From NCBI GenBank assembly GCA_026400415.1, contig JAPLPA010000082.1:1-5968 (forward strand): a DNA stretch of 5,968 nt, read 5' to 3'. The notes beneath the pieces are model-generated. The model did not search any database. It had not been told where the DNA came from and saw nothing but the letters and a program-made list of their open reading frames with translations. Of the stretch, positions 1 through 5,968 are shown in pieces. The translations under genes were made by a program, and so were the position numbers. The stretch is from Afipia sp. Lineage in GTDB: Bacteria > Pseudomonadota > Alphaproteobacteria > Rhizobiales > Xanthobacteraceae. The number at the start of each line of letters is the position of its first letter. Within the stretch, counting starts at the first letter, position 1.

Positions 1-1
1 G

Positions 2-547
2 GCGGTGAATTTCTCGCCGCAGCAGTTTCATCAACGCGATGTCATGAGTGAAGTGCGCTACGCGCTCGAAGTATCCGGCTTGCCGGCGCACAGACTTGAG
101 ATTGAAATCACCGAGTCATCGTTGTTGCGGAATACGCAGTGGACACTCGATGTGTTGTTGCAGTTGCGCGAAGCAGGCGTGAGAATTTCTCTCGACGATT
201 TCGGTACTGGCTATTCCAGCCTGAGTTACCTGCATAACTTCCCATTGCAGAAAGTGAAGATCGACCGCTCGTTCCTTGAAGGAATCGGCAACGACCGGCC
301 TTTGACGTTGCTGCGCGGCGTTGCGCGCCTCAGCGCGGATCTCGGCATGTCGGTTGTCGTCGAAGGCATCGAGACCAACGAACAACTCGAACTTGTCAGT
401 GCCGACGGCACGGTCACTGAAGCGCAGGGATTCCTATTCAGTCGTCCGGTTCCAGCGACCCAAGTGCGCGAACTGTTGAAGGCATCGCATGGCAATCCGA
501 AGCCGACGTTGCAGCCGGTCGCCAAAAAATCGCGTTCCATCGCCTAG
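2..547 (+). CDS. EAL-domain cyclic-di-GMP phosphodiesterase, 3' end (5' partial)
   Basis: This is the C-terminal part of an EAL domain, the family that hydrolyses c-di-GMP to linear pGpG. The frame is open to the window edge and the first residues (AVNFSPQQF) are mid-domain, so the GTG at 5 is not the start. Family landmarks appear in order: the metal-binding Asn in VNFSP, EIEITES (about 101-118), DDFGTGYSSLSY (about 193-228), KVKIDRSF (about 250-273), VVVEGIE (about 355-375) and AQGFLFSRPVP (about 421-453). The conserved Asn, Glu, Asp-Asp, Lys, Glu and Gln positions are kept, so nothing visible suggests a degenerate domain. The EAL signature itself and any GGDEF, PAS or membrane segments lie upstream and cannot be judged. 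A basic 25-residue tail follows the domain. The protein may be a GGDEF-EAL hybrid, as is common in these bacteria, but that is inference. Confidence 0.93.
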   Translation, partial: AVNFSPQQFHQRDVMSEVRYALEVSGLPAHRLEIEITESSLLRNTQWTLDVLLQLREAGVRISLDDFGTGYSSLSYLHNFPLQKVKIDRSFLEGIGNDRPLTLLRGVARLSADLGMSVVVEGIETNEQLELVSADGTVTEAQGFLFSRPVPATQVRELLKASHGNPKPTLQPVAKKSRSIA

Positions 548-592
548 TTAGAAGCAGCGCCGGAACTTTCGCGAATTTCCAACAATCGCCGA

Positions 593-613
593 CGCAACGC
601 ATGTGACGTTGCG
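593..613. repeat. Inverted repeat after the EAL gene
   Basis: A perfect 7-bp inverted repeat, CGCAACG (593-599) and CGTTGCG (607-613), with a 7-base spacer, lies 46 bases after the EAL stop. No T-run follows, so it is not a standard intrinsic terminator. It could be a weak 3' hairpin or an operator-like dyad. Confidence 0.5.
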
Positions 614-641
614 GGTCTACGCTTCGTTTACGCTGCGATGT

Positions 642-659
642 TAACCCTAATAACCCTAT
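642..659. repeat. 9-bp tandem direct repeat in intergenic region
   Basis: TAACCCTAA (642-650) is followed at once by TAACCCTAT (651-659), an 8-of-9 match. The unit is near one helical turn, and the repeat lies 14 bases before the CtrA-type box upstream of the acyltransferase gene. It may be a pair of regulator half-sites; no regulator can be named from the sequence. Confidence 0.5.
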
Positions 660-672
660 GTCTTTGCCATCG

Positions 673-691
673 CGTTAAGAAAACCTTAACG
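673..691 (+). promoter_or_regulatory. CtrA-type binding box
   Basis: TTAA (675-678), seven bases, then TTAAC (686-690) match the CtrA consensus TTAA-N7-TTAAC in full. The site is also a perfect 7-bp dyad, CGTTAAG/CTTAACG, around a 5-base spacer. It ends 49 bases before the acyltransferase ATG, a plausible distance for overlapping the -35 region. CtrA is the cell-cycle and motility response regulator of alphaproteobacteria. The consensus match is seen; regulation is inferred. The dyad is not followed by a T-run, so it is not a terminator. Confidence 0.6.
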
Positions 692-727
692 TACTGACCA
701 CTGACGCGAACTTCAAAAATTAAGCGC

Positions 728-732
728 AGAGG
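728..732 (+). promoter_or_regulatory. Ribosome binding site of the acyltransferase gene
   Basis: AGAGG is followed by an 8-base spacer and the ATG at 741, which supports that start. Confidence 0.6.
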
Positions 733-740
733 TCAGAAAA

Positions 741-1493
741 ATGGGTTCAGCAACGCAATCAGCGAACCGTTTGTATGAGCGCGGCAGCGAGCTCCTTGAC
801 CGCGTCGATTACCGACTCGCCCAGACAGAATTCGAGAAAGAAGAAATCTACCGGTTGCGTTATCGTGCATACATGCACGAAGGCGCGATCGAACCGCGCG
901 CCGATAAAAGGCTCACGGACCGCTTCGATAATCTTCCCAATTCATGGATCTTCGGCGTCTATTTCGACGGCGTCTTGGCAAGCTCGCTGCGCGTCAGCGT
1001 TGCAGCATCACTCGCGGACGAACCGCCAGCGGTCGACGCATTCTCCGACCTCCTGCGGCCGGAGCTTGCCAAGGGCAAAGTGATCGTCGATCCTAATCGC
1101 TTCGTTGCCGATCCCGATCGCGATCATCGCATCCCCGAATTGCCTTATCTGACGGTCCGCCTCGGCTATGTGGCGTGTGCCTACTTCAACGCCGACATCG
1201 GAACCGCCACCGTGCGTCGTGAGCATCGTGCTTTCTATCGCAAGGTGTTTCTGCAAACGCCTTTGTGCGAACCGCGCCCGTATCCGACGCTAACCAAACC
1301 GCTGTGTCTGATGGCAGCGGATTATCTCAGCGTCCGCGAAAGAATCTTCGAGCGTTACCCTTATTTCCGTTCAACCTTCTTCGAGCGCCGCAAATTGTTC
1401 GAGCGCGATCAGGTGGTTTCTGAATCGCTTGCGCCGATTCTGACTTTGCCGCCGTTCCCATTCGACCGCGCGACCATCGTGCCGAGGTCCTGA
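741..1493 (+). CDS. FeeM-like / LuxI-fold N-acyltransferase (N-acyl amino acid synthase family)
   Basis: This 250-residue soluble protein has no signal peptide or membrane segment. Its pattern is that of the FeeM-type N-acyl amino acid synthases, GNAT-fold relatives of LuxI that join an acyl chain to an amino-acid amine. Visible landmarks are FEKEEIYRLRYRAYM (31-45), the LuxI-like N-terminal entry; DRFDNLPNSWIFGVYFDGVLASSLRVSV (60-87), strands around the substrate site; VIVDPNRFVAD (114-124); LPYLTVRLGYVACAYFNAD (134-152); ATVRREHRAFYRKVF (156-170), with the family's EH-AFY pattern; and RYPYFRSTFFERRKLF (205-220). The ATG at 741 has a good AGAGG site, and the gene stands alone between a CtrA-type box and a strong terminator. 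Family membership is from pattern memory. The acyl donor (acyl-ACP or acyl-CoA) and the acceptor are unknown, and it could be another acyltransferase of the same fold. The neighbouring EAL gene hints at a signalling role, but only weakly. Confidence 0.72.
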   Translation: MGSATQSANRLYERGSELLDRVDYRLAQTEFEKEEIYRLRYRAYMHEGAIEPRADKRLTDRFDNLPNSWIFGVYFDGVLASSLRVSVAASLADEPPAVDAFSDLLRPELAKGKVIVDPNRFVADPDRDHRIPELPYLTVRLGYVACAYFNADIGTATVRREHRAFYRKVFLQTPLCEPRPYPTLTKPLCLMAADYLSVRERIFERYPYFRSTFFERRKLFERDQVVSESLAPILTLPPFPFDRATIVPRS

Positions 1494-1527
1494 GCGCCTC
1501 CCGGCAATATGAACAGTCAAAAACAAT

Positions 1528-1556
1528 CGGCTCCGGACAATGTCCGGGGCCGTTTT
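1528..1556 (+). terminator. Intrinsic terminator of the acyltransferase gene
   Basis: An 11-bp stem, 1528-1538 paired with 1542-1552 (one G-T wobble), has a 3-base AAT loop and is followed by TTTT (1553-1556). It begins 34 bases after the stop codon. An A-rich stretch before it (about 1519-1525) could give some activity on the minus strand. Confidence 0.88.
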
Positions 1557-1738
1557 CACTTGCGTACATTCACCGTCGCGCCATATTTACAGCGCATTAA
1601 CCATCGCGATTGCTTTTCCCCGATGGCTGGCATTTGACGGGGTTCGGCAACGGCCCATCAAGGTTGACGGAACGTTCGCTTAACTAAGCCGCTGTAGACC
1701 GGACTTTGGTCCAAAAACCTGAGCGTGGAGGCTCCGGA
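1557..1738 (+). promoter_or_regulatory. Upstream region of pal, with probable promoter
   Basis: The stretch between the terminator and pal must hold the pal promoter if pal is not co-transcribed from upstream. It contains TTGACGG twice, at 1634-1640 and 1664-1670, 30 bases apart. Each resembles the -35 element TTGACG of alphaproteobacterial housekeeping promoters. I see no convincing -10 at the usual distance from either, so the start point is unresolved. A partial inverted repeat links the first copy (1634-1641) with CCCATCAA (about 1654-1661). Confidence 0.35.
1727..1731 (+). promoter_or_regulatory. Ribosome binding site of pal
   Basis: GGAGG lies 7 bases before the ATG at 1739. This decides the pal start in favour of 1739 over the upstream in-frame TTG at 1706. 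Confidence 0.85.
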
Positions 1739-2230
1739 ATGAAACATCAGATGAGAATCCTCCAGGGATTGAAACTGGCAGCCGTTCTGGCAGTGGCGCT
1801 GTCGATGGGCGCGTGCGCCAACAAGAACGGCACTGGTGCAGACGCGATGGCGAGCGCCGCGACGCCGGGCAGCCAGCAGGACTTCGTCGTCAATGTCGGC
1901 GACCGTGTGTTTTTCGAGAGCGACCAGACTGAATTGTCGTCGCAGGCGATTGCGACGCTGGACAAGCAGGCGCAGTGGCTGCAGCAGTACAACCGTTACG
2001 CATTTACGATCGAGGGCCACGCCGACGAGCGAGGCACTCGTGAATACAACATCGCATTGGGCGCCAAGCGTGCGCAGTCGGTAAAAAGCTTCCTCGCATC
2101 GCGTGGCATCGATGCAAGCCGCATGCGGACGATTTCCTACGGCAAAGAGCGCCCGGTTGCGGTCTGTAACGACATCTCGTGCTGGTCGCAGAACCGCCGC
2201 GCGGTGACTGTGCTCAACGCCAGCTCGTAA
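1739..2230 (+). CDS. pal: Peptidoglycan-associated outer-membrane lipoprotein Pal
   Basis: Pal is anchored in the outer membrane by lipid, binds peptidoglycan (meso-diaminopimelate) in the periplasm, and works with TolB and TolQRA to draw in the outer membrane at division. The 163-residue protein has a basic start, a hydrophobic stretch (about 11-22) and a lipobox ending in MGAC with Cys26 as the lipidated residue. A Gly/Ala/Ser-rich linker follows, then an OmpA-like domain (about 48-160) with VFFESDQTELS, GHADERGT (93-100, including the conserved Asp and Arg), REYNIALGAKRAQSV and NRRAVTVL (152-159). Length and layout are normal for Pal. Two extra cysteines, C143 and C148 (CNDISC), sit just before the NRRAV motif and could form a periplasmic disulfide; E. 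coli Pal lacks them. cpoB follows after a terminator. tolB, often directly upstream, is absent here. Confidence 0.95.
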   Translation: MKHQMRILQGLKLAAVLAVALSMGACANKNGTGADAMASAATPGSQQDFVVNVGDRVFFESDQTELSSQAIATLDKQAQWLQQYNRYAFTIEGHADERGTREYNIALGAKRAQSVKSFLASRGIDASRMRTISYGKERPVAVCNDISCWSQNRRAVTVLNASS

Positions 2231-2253
2231 CACATAAATCCAGTCGACAATTG

Positions 2254-2276
2254 CGACGCCTTCGGGCGTCGTTTTT
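2254..2276 (+). terminator. Intrinsic terminator after pal (UUCG loop)
   Basis: A perfect 7-bp stem, CGACGCC (2254-2260) and GGCGTCG (2265-2271), is closed by a TTCG tetraloop and followed by TTTTT (2272-2276). It starts 24 bases after the pal stop, so cpoB is partly or wholly uncoupled from pal transcription. Confidence 0.88.
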
Positions 2277-2329
2277 GTTTGGAGTTCTTGGTTTCGCTGT
2301 GTCGGCAGTCACATTTTTGGCGTACTGAA

Positions 2330-2344
2330 ACCGACAATGTCGGT
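2330..2344. repeat. 15-bp perfect palindrome upstream of cpoB
   Basis: ACCGACA (2330-2336) and TGTCGGT (2338-2344) are exact reverse complements around one central base. The dyad ends 39 bases before the preferred cpoB ATG (2384), or 12 before the alternative ATG (2357). It could be a repressor operator or, in RNA, a 6-bp hairpin with an AAU loop. A further TGTCGG at 2300-2305 could pair with the same CCGACA arm. Confidence 0.5.
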
Positions 2345-2383
2345 CGCATTGAAGAGATGCTCGTTCATATTCACCGGGTCAAA

Positions 2384-3406
2384 ATGTCATTGAGATTTCA
2401 TATCGTTCTGTGCGGCTCTCTTGCTTTTTTGCCGCTGTACCTCCCCGCAAGTGCATTCGCGCAGTCTGCGGATCTCGATCCCGAGATCCGCATCGATCGG
2501 CTTGAAAACCAGCTGCGGACCCTGACCGGGCAGAACGAAGAACTGCAGTTTCGTAACCGGCAGCTCGAAGAACAGTTAAGGGCGCTCCAGAGCGGAACGC
2601 CAAATCAAGCTCCTGGACAGCAAGCAGCACCTCGTCCTGTCGGTCCCAATGTTGCGGTTACTCCACCGGCCCAGCAAAACCCTGGATATCCACAGCCGGG
2701 ACAGCTGCCCAACACCAACGCATCCGCAGCCTCAGCGCCGCCGATCGTCACGGCTCCTGCCGCCGGTGGCCGCCGTGGCGATGCGTTCGATCCCAATCAA
2801 AATCCTAACGCGCCGGGCGCGCCGCGCGCACTCGGCGGCGGGCAAATGTCTGCAACCGATGAGCCTGCGGTCGGTGCACCCGGCGGTCGCGGTGCGGGCG
2901 AACCGCTCGATCTTTCGAATGTAAACGCTCGCAATCCGAACGCCGCGCCCGCACAAACCGCTCCACAGCAAGGAAACGTACAGGGCAATGCGACGGCGTC
3001 CCTCACGACTGCGCCACCAACGCAAACACCGCGCGACGAATTCGACCTCGGCATCGGGTACATCCAGCGCAAAGATTACGCTCTTGCGGAAGAGACGATG
3101 CGCAACTTCGGCACCAAGTATCCGAACGACAAGCTGATTCCCGATTCGCAATACTGGATGGGCGAAAGCCTGTTTCAGCGGCAGAAATATCGTGAGGCGG
3201 CAGAGACCTTCCTCGGTGTGACGACCAAATACGACAAGTCTTCAAAAGCGCCTGATGCGCTGCTGCGTCTCGGGCAATCGCTGGCTGCGTTGAAGGAAAA
3301 AGAAGCCGCATGCGCTGCCTTCGGAGAAATCACCCGCAAATATCCGAAAGCGTCAAACGGCGTGAAGCAGGGCGTGGATCGCGAACAAAAGCGAGTGGGC
3401 TGCTAG
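2384..3406 (+). CDS. cpoB: Tol-Pal system coiled-coil/TPR protein CpoB (YbgF)
   Basis: CpoB is a periplasmic partner of TolA; in E. coli it links outer-membrane constriction to PBP1B peptidoglycan synthesis. With the ATG at 2384 the product has 340 residues. A signal peptide (1-26) is likely cut after ASAFA. A coiled coil (about 34-69, heptads around DRLENQLRTLTGQNEELQ) corresponds to the trimerising part of YbgF. A Pro/Ala/Gln/Asn/Gly-rich linker spans about 70-217, and a TPR domain (218-340) carries the usual phrases DLGIGYIQRKDYALAEE, DSQYWMGESLFQRQKYREAAE and DALLRLGQSLAALKEKEAAC. The ATG at 2357 would add nine residues (MLVHIHRVK) and also allow export; neither start has a strong ribosome site. 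The in-frame TTG at 2279 overlaps the T-run region of the pal terminator and is unlikely. The protein is longer than E. coli CpoB mainly because of the linker. Confidence 0.92.
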   Translation: MSLRFHIVLCGSLAFLPLYLPASAFAQSADLDPEIRIDRLENQLRTLTGQNEELQFRNRQLEEQLRALQSGTPNQAPGQQAAPRPVGPNVAVTPPAQQNPGYPQPGQLPNTNASAASAPPIVTAPAAGGRRGDAFDPNQNPNAPGAPRALGGGQMSATDEPAVGAPGGRGAGEPLDLSNVNARNPNAAPAQTAPQQGNVQGNATASLTTAPPTQTPRDEFDLGIGYIQRKDYALAEETMRNFGTKYPNDKLIPDSQYWMGESLFQRQKYREAAETFLGVTTKYDKSSKAPDALLRLGQSLAALKEKEAACAAFGEITRKYPKASNGVKQGVDREQKRVGC

Positions 3407-3424
3407 AATTGGGCTGCTAGACTG
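3397..3424 (+). repeat. 14-bp tandem duplication at the cpoB stop codon
   Basis: GGGCTGCTAGA occurs at 3397-3407 and again at 3411-3421, giving two 14-base units that differ only in the last three positions. The first copy encodes the last Gly-Cys and the TAG of cpoB; the second repeats the same words just after the stop. It looks like a small tandem duplication that left the protein end unchanged. Confidence 0.65.
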
Positions 3425-3432
3425 TCGTCGCC

Positions 3433-3451
3433 AAGCGCTATCGCGCTTTTT
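3433..3451 (+). terminator. Weak terminator-like hairpin before tilS
   Basis: AAGCGC (3433-3438) and GCGCTT (3443-3448) form a 6-bp stem with a TATC loop. A five-T run (3447-3451) overlaps the stem end. It lies 26 bases after the cpoB stop and 11 before the tilS ATG, so it may be a weak cpoB terminator or an attenuator for tilS. The short stem makes this tentative. Confidence 0.45.
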
Positions 3452-3461
3452 GGGATCGACC

Positions 3462-4511
3462 ATGTCCAAGGACGATATTGCCAAAGCGATTTCTGCCTCC
3501 GAGGCGAAGGGTCTATTTGCCGATTGGAAGACCGTGCCGGCAATCGTACTGGCTGTCTCCGGCGGTCCTGACTCCGTTGCATTGATGTGGCTGGCCGCAC
3601 GCTGGCGCGCGGCGTTGAAGAACGGTCCTCGGCTTGTAGCGATCACTGTCGACCATGGGCTGCGTGATGAATCAGCCAGAGAGGCGCGCGATGTCAAACG
3701 TCTCGCCAGCTCCCTCCAGGTCGATCACCGCACGCTGCGCTGGACCGGCGTTAAACCGAAAACTGGATTGCCCGCCGCGGCGCGAGATGCGCGATATCGG
3801 TTTTTGACAAAGGCTGCGCGTACTGTAGGTGCGACACATATTTTTACCGCGCACACGCGCGACGATCAGGCCGAAACATTCATCATGCGACTGGCGCGCG
3901 GCAGCGGTATCGGCGGACTGGCCGCGATGGCACGGCAATCAGCACGAGAAGGTGTGACGCTTGTGCGGCCTCTGCTCGACATTTCAAAAAAAGATCTGAT
4001 TGCGACGTTGAAGAAGGCGGGCGTCGGTTTTGCGGATGATCCTAGCAACCGCGATGTGCGCTTCACGCGGCCACGGTTGCGCGATCTTATGCCGGCGCTG
4101 GCTGCCGAAGGTGCTGACGCTCGCAATCTGGCGCGTCTGGCGTCTCGTCTGGCGCGCGCGCATGCCGCGCTGAACATTATGACGAATGGCGCGGAGCGCT
4201 ATCTTGCAAGTTTTGACGGGTTCGACGGGCGTGCCGGGTTCGATCTCGCGGCGTTTTCGGCCCTTTCGGATGAAATTCGCGTCCGTTTGCTGTTACGTGC
4301 GATCGACCGCGCCGGGCATGAGGGCCCAGCCGAACTTGGAAAGGTCGAAGCCCTACTGCAAGCCATGGACGGGGCGATCGCTGCGACGCATTCCTCGTCG
4401 GAAAGGGTCCGCTTCAAGCAGACATTAGCGGGCGCGCTGGTCAGTATTGACCGCGATCGCGTCCAAATCGCGCCCGCGCCGCCTCGCCGGAGCCGTTCCC
4501 GGTTCAAATAG
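3462..4511 (+). CDS. tilS: tRNA(Ile)-lysidine synthetase TilS
   Basis: TilS is a cytoplasmic enzyme that uses ATP to attach lysine to C34 of the CAU-anticodon tRNA-Ile, changing its decoding from AUG to AUA and its charging from Met to Ile. The 349-residue product has the N-type ATP pyrophosphatase P-loop SGGPDS (33-38), VDHGLR (63-68), AHTRDDQAETF (130-140) followed by RLARGSGIGGLAAM, VRPLLDISKKDL, and DPSN (193-196) running into the RF-RPRLR segment. These are the standard family blocks. It is shorter than E. coli TilS (about 430 residues) and seems to lack most of the C-terminal tRNA-binding extension, as I recall for many alphaproteobacterial versions. The ATG at 3462 is preferred; the TTG at 3450 is in frame but falls in the T-run of the hairpin. 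The ribosome site is weak (GGGA about 6 bases before the ATG). Confidence 0.95.
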   Translation: MSKDDIAKAISASEAKGLFADWKTVPAIVLAVSGGPDSVALMWLAARWRAALKNGPRLVAITVDHGLRDESAREARDVKRLASSLQVDHRTLRWTGVKPKTGLPAAARDARYRFLTKAARTVGATHIFTAHTRDDQAETFIMRLARGSGIGGLAAMARQSAREGVTLVRPLLDISKKDLIATLKKAGVGFADDPSNRDVRFTRPRLRDLMPALAAEGADARNLARLASRLARAHAALNIMTNGAERYLASFDGFDGRAGFDLAAFSALSDEIRVRLLLRAIDRAGHEGPAELGKVEALLQAMDGAIAATHSSSERVRFKQTLAGALVSIDRDRVQIAPAPPRRSRSRFK

Positions 4512-4638
4512 GCCGCAGTGCGCGTCTTAACCACTGTTTGAATGGGCTCGGATGACGCCCTTATTTCACCTGGAACGACCCCAATATGCGTTAAATAGTC
4601 CTAAGCGGTTCCCTTGGCATCGGGGGAAGCGGCACCTA

Positions 4639-4660
4639 GATTGGAAGCATCAATCCAATC
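4639..4660 (+). repeat. Hairpin in the ftsH leader
   Basis: GATTGGA (4639-4645) and TCCAATC (4654-4660) form a perfect 7-bp stem with an 8-base loop, 63 bases before the ftsH ATG. No T-run follows, so it is not a terminator. A weaker dyad, TTCCC/GGGAA (4609-4613 and 4624-4628), lies just upstream. They may be leader RNA structures or a protein-binding dyad. Confidence 0.5.
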
Positions 4661-4712
4661 GGAAAACTTGTTTCCCGACCAAGTATATAAGGCTGCGGTC
4701 CGCGCGGCCATC

Positions 4713-4718
4713 AAGGAA
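4713..4718 (+). promoter_or_regulatory. Ribosome binding site of ftsH
   Basis: An AAGGAA stretch lies about six bases before the ATG at 4724, which supports that start and argues against the overlapping reading frame that begins at 4552. Confidence 0.75.
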
Positions 4719-4723
4719 GCCCA

Positions 4724-5765
<1,042 letters not shown>

Positions 5766-5785
<20 letters not shown>

Positions 5786-5968
5786 CAAGCGCATGGTGAC
5801 GCAGTCCGAGTTCGAAGAGGCCAAGGACAAGGTGATGATGGGTGCCGAGCGCAAGTCGCTCGTCATGACCGAAGAAGAAAAGATGCTGACGGCCTATCAC
5901 GAGGGCGGTCACGCCATCGTCGGCCTGAACGTCATCGCGACCGATCCAATCCACAAGGCGACGATCAT
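5766..5968 (+). pseudogene. ftsH: FtsH remainder in shifted frame: start of the zinc-protease domain (3' partial)
   Basis: Reading from 5766 in the frame offset from the upstream ftsH frame gives LTAARRNKRMVT, then EFEEAKDKVMMGAERKS, MTEEEK, AYHEGGHAIVGLN and ATDPIHKATI. These match FtsH from the end of the AAA+ lid into the M41 peptidase domain. The zinc site HEGGH is at 5898-5912. The family segment between VPLAPD and ALTAAR (roughly VDLKTIARGTPGFSGADL followed by a MNLVNEA-type stretch) is missing. I estimate about 26 codons, or 77 bases given the frame change, counted from remembered FtsH sequences. No start codon or ribosome site stands at this fragment's head, though GTG and ATG codons occur inside it. 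It runs off the window edge, so the second part of the zinc site is not seen. Confidence 0.88.

Larger units (their letters stand above)
4512..4723 (+). promoter_or_regulatory. ftsH leader and promoter region
   Basis: This 212-base gap holds no convincing gene. Three promoter-like arrangements are visible, none proven. TTGAAT (4538-4543), 17 bases, TTATTT (4561-4566) and TTGGCA (4614-4619), 17 bases, TAGATT (4637-4642) look like sigma-70 types. CTTATT (4560-4565), 13 bases, then CCCCAATAT (4579-4587) resembles a heat-shock sigma-32 promoter in its -10 part only. TATATAAG (4684-4691) is AT-rich but has no clear -35. Confidence 0.35.

Noticed and set aside
1634..1692. Named promoter for pal from the two TTGACGG elements
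   Set aside because: Neither copy has a convincing -10 at the expected spacing, so I kept it only as a tentative promoter region.
1706..1738. Longer pal start at TTG 1706
   Set aside because: The ATG at 1739 has GGAGG seven bases upstream and gives a normal lipoprotein signal; the extension spoils it.
1658..2233. Large minus-strand open frame (191 codons) antisense to pal
   Set aside because: It mirrors the codon pattern of pal in a GC-rich genome, and its protein shows no family features. The same holds for the other antisense frames under ftsH, cpoB and tilS.
2279..2383. Longer cpoB start at TTG 2279
   Set aside because: It lies at the T-run end of the pal terminator, has no ribosome site, and would bury the clear signal peptide under 35 extra residues. 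ATG 2357 remains possible.
4527..4541. Possible second CtrA box, TTAA-N7-TTGA, before ftsH
   Set aside because: The second half-site has a mismatch and lacks the trailing C; such partial matches are common by chance.

Overview
The window reads as chromosomal DNA from an alphaproteobacterium, most likely a Hyphomicrobiales member close to the Bradyrhizobium/Rhodopseudomonas/Afipia group. The reasons are the gene order pal-cpoB-tilS-ftsH, the short alphaproteobacterial type of TilS, the HEGGH form of the FtsH zinc motif, a CtrA-type box, and moderately high GC with TTGACG-like elements between genes. This placement is inferred from protein character and synteny; no search was run. All genes are on the + strand.

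Layout. Positions 2-547 hold the 3' end of an EAL-domain (cyclic-di-GMP phosphodiesterase type) gene whose start lies outside the window. A 193-base gap follows, with an inverted repeat, a 9-base tandem repeat and a textbook CtrA box (TTAA-N7-TTAAC). Positions 741-1493 encode a 250-residue FeeM-like/LuxI-fold N-acyltransferase, closed by a strong intrinsic terminator. Then come pal (1739-2230, outer-membrane lipoprotein) with a UUCG-loop terminator, cpoB/ybgF (about 2384-3406, periplasmic coiled-coil/TPR protein), tilS (3462-4511, tRNA-Ile lysidine synthetase) and ftsH (from 4724, membrane AAA+ protease).

Function. pal and cpoB belong to the Tol-Pal envelope-constriction system, and tilS and ftsH are housekeeping genes that commonly follow them in this group. 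tolQRAB, which often sits just upstream of pal, is not here; the EAL and acyltransferase genes, both of a signalling type, occupy that place.

The main anomaly is in ftsH. The reading frame breaks at about 5765. Compared from memory with the FtsH family, about 26 codons at the end of the AAA+ domain are missing, and the sequence resumes in another frame with the zinc-protease motif. Either ftsH is truly broken in this strain or the sequence carries an error. The rest is a largely ordinary core region. I see no defence system, mobile element, CRISPR array or RNA gene.
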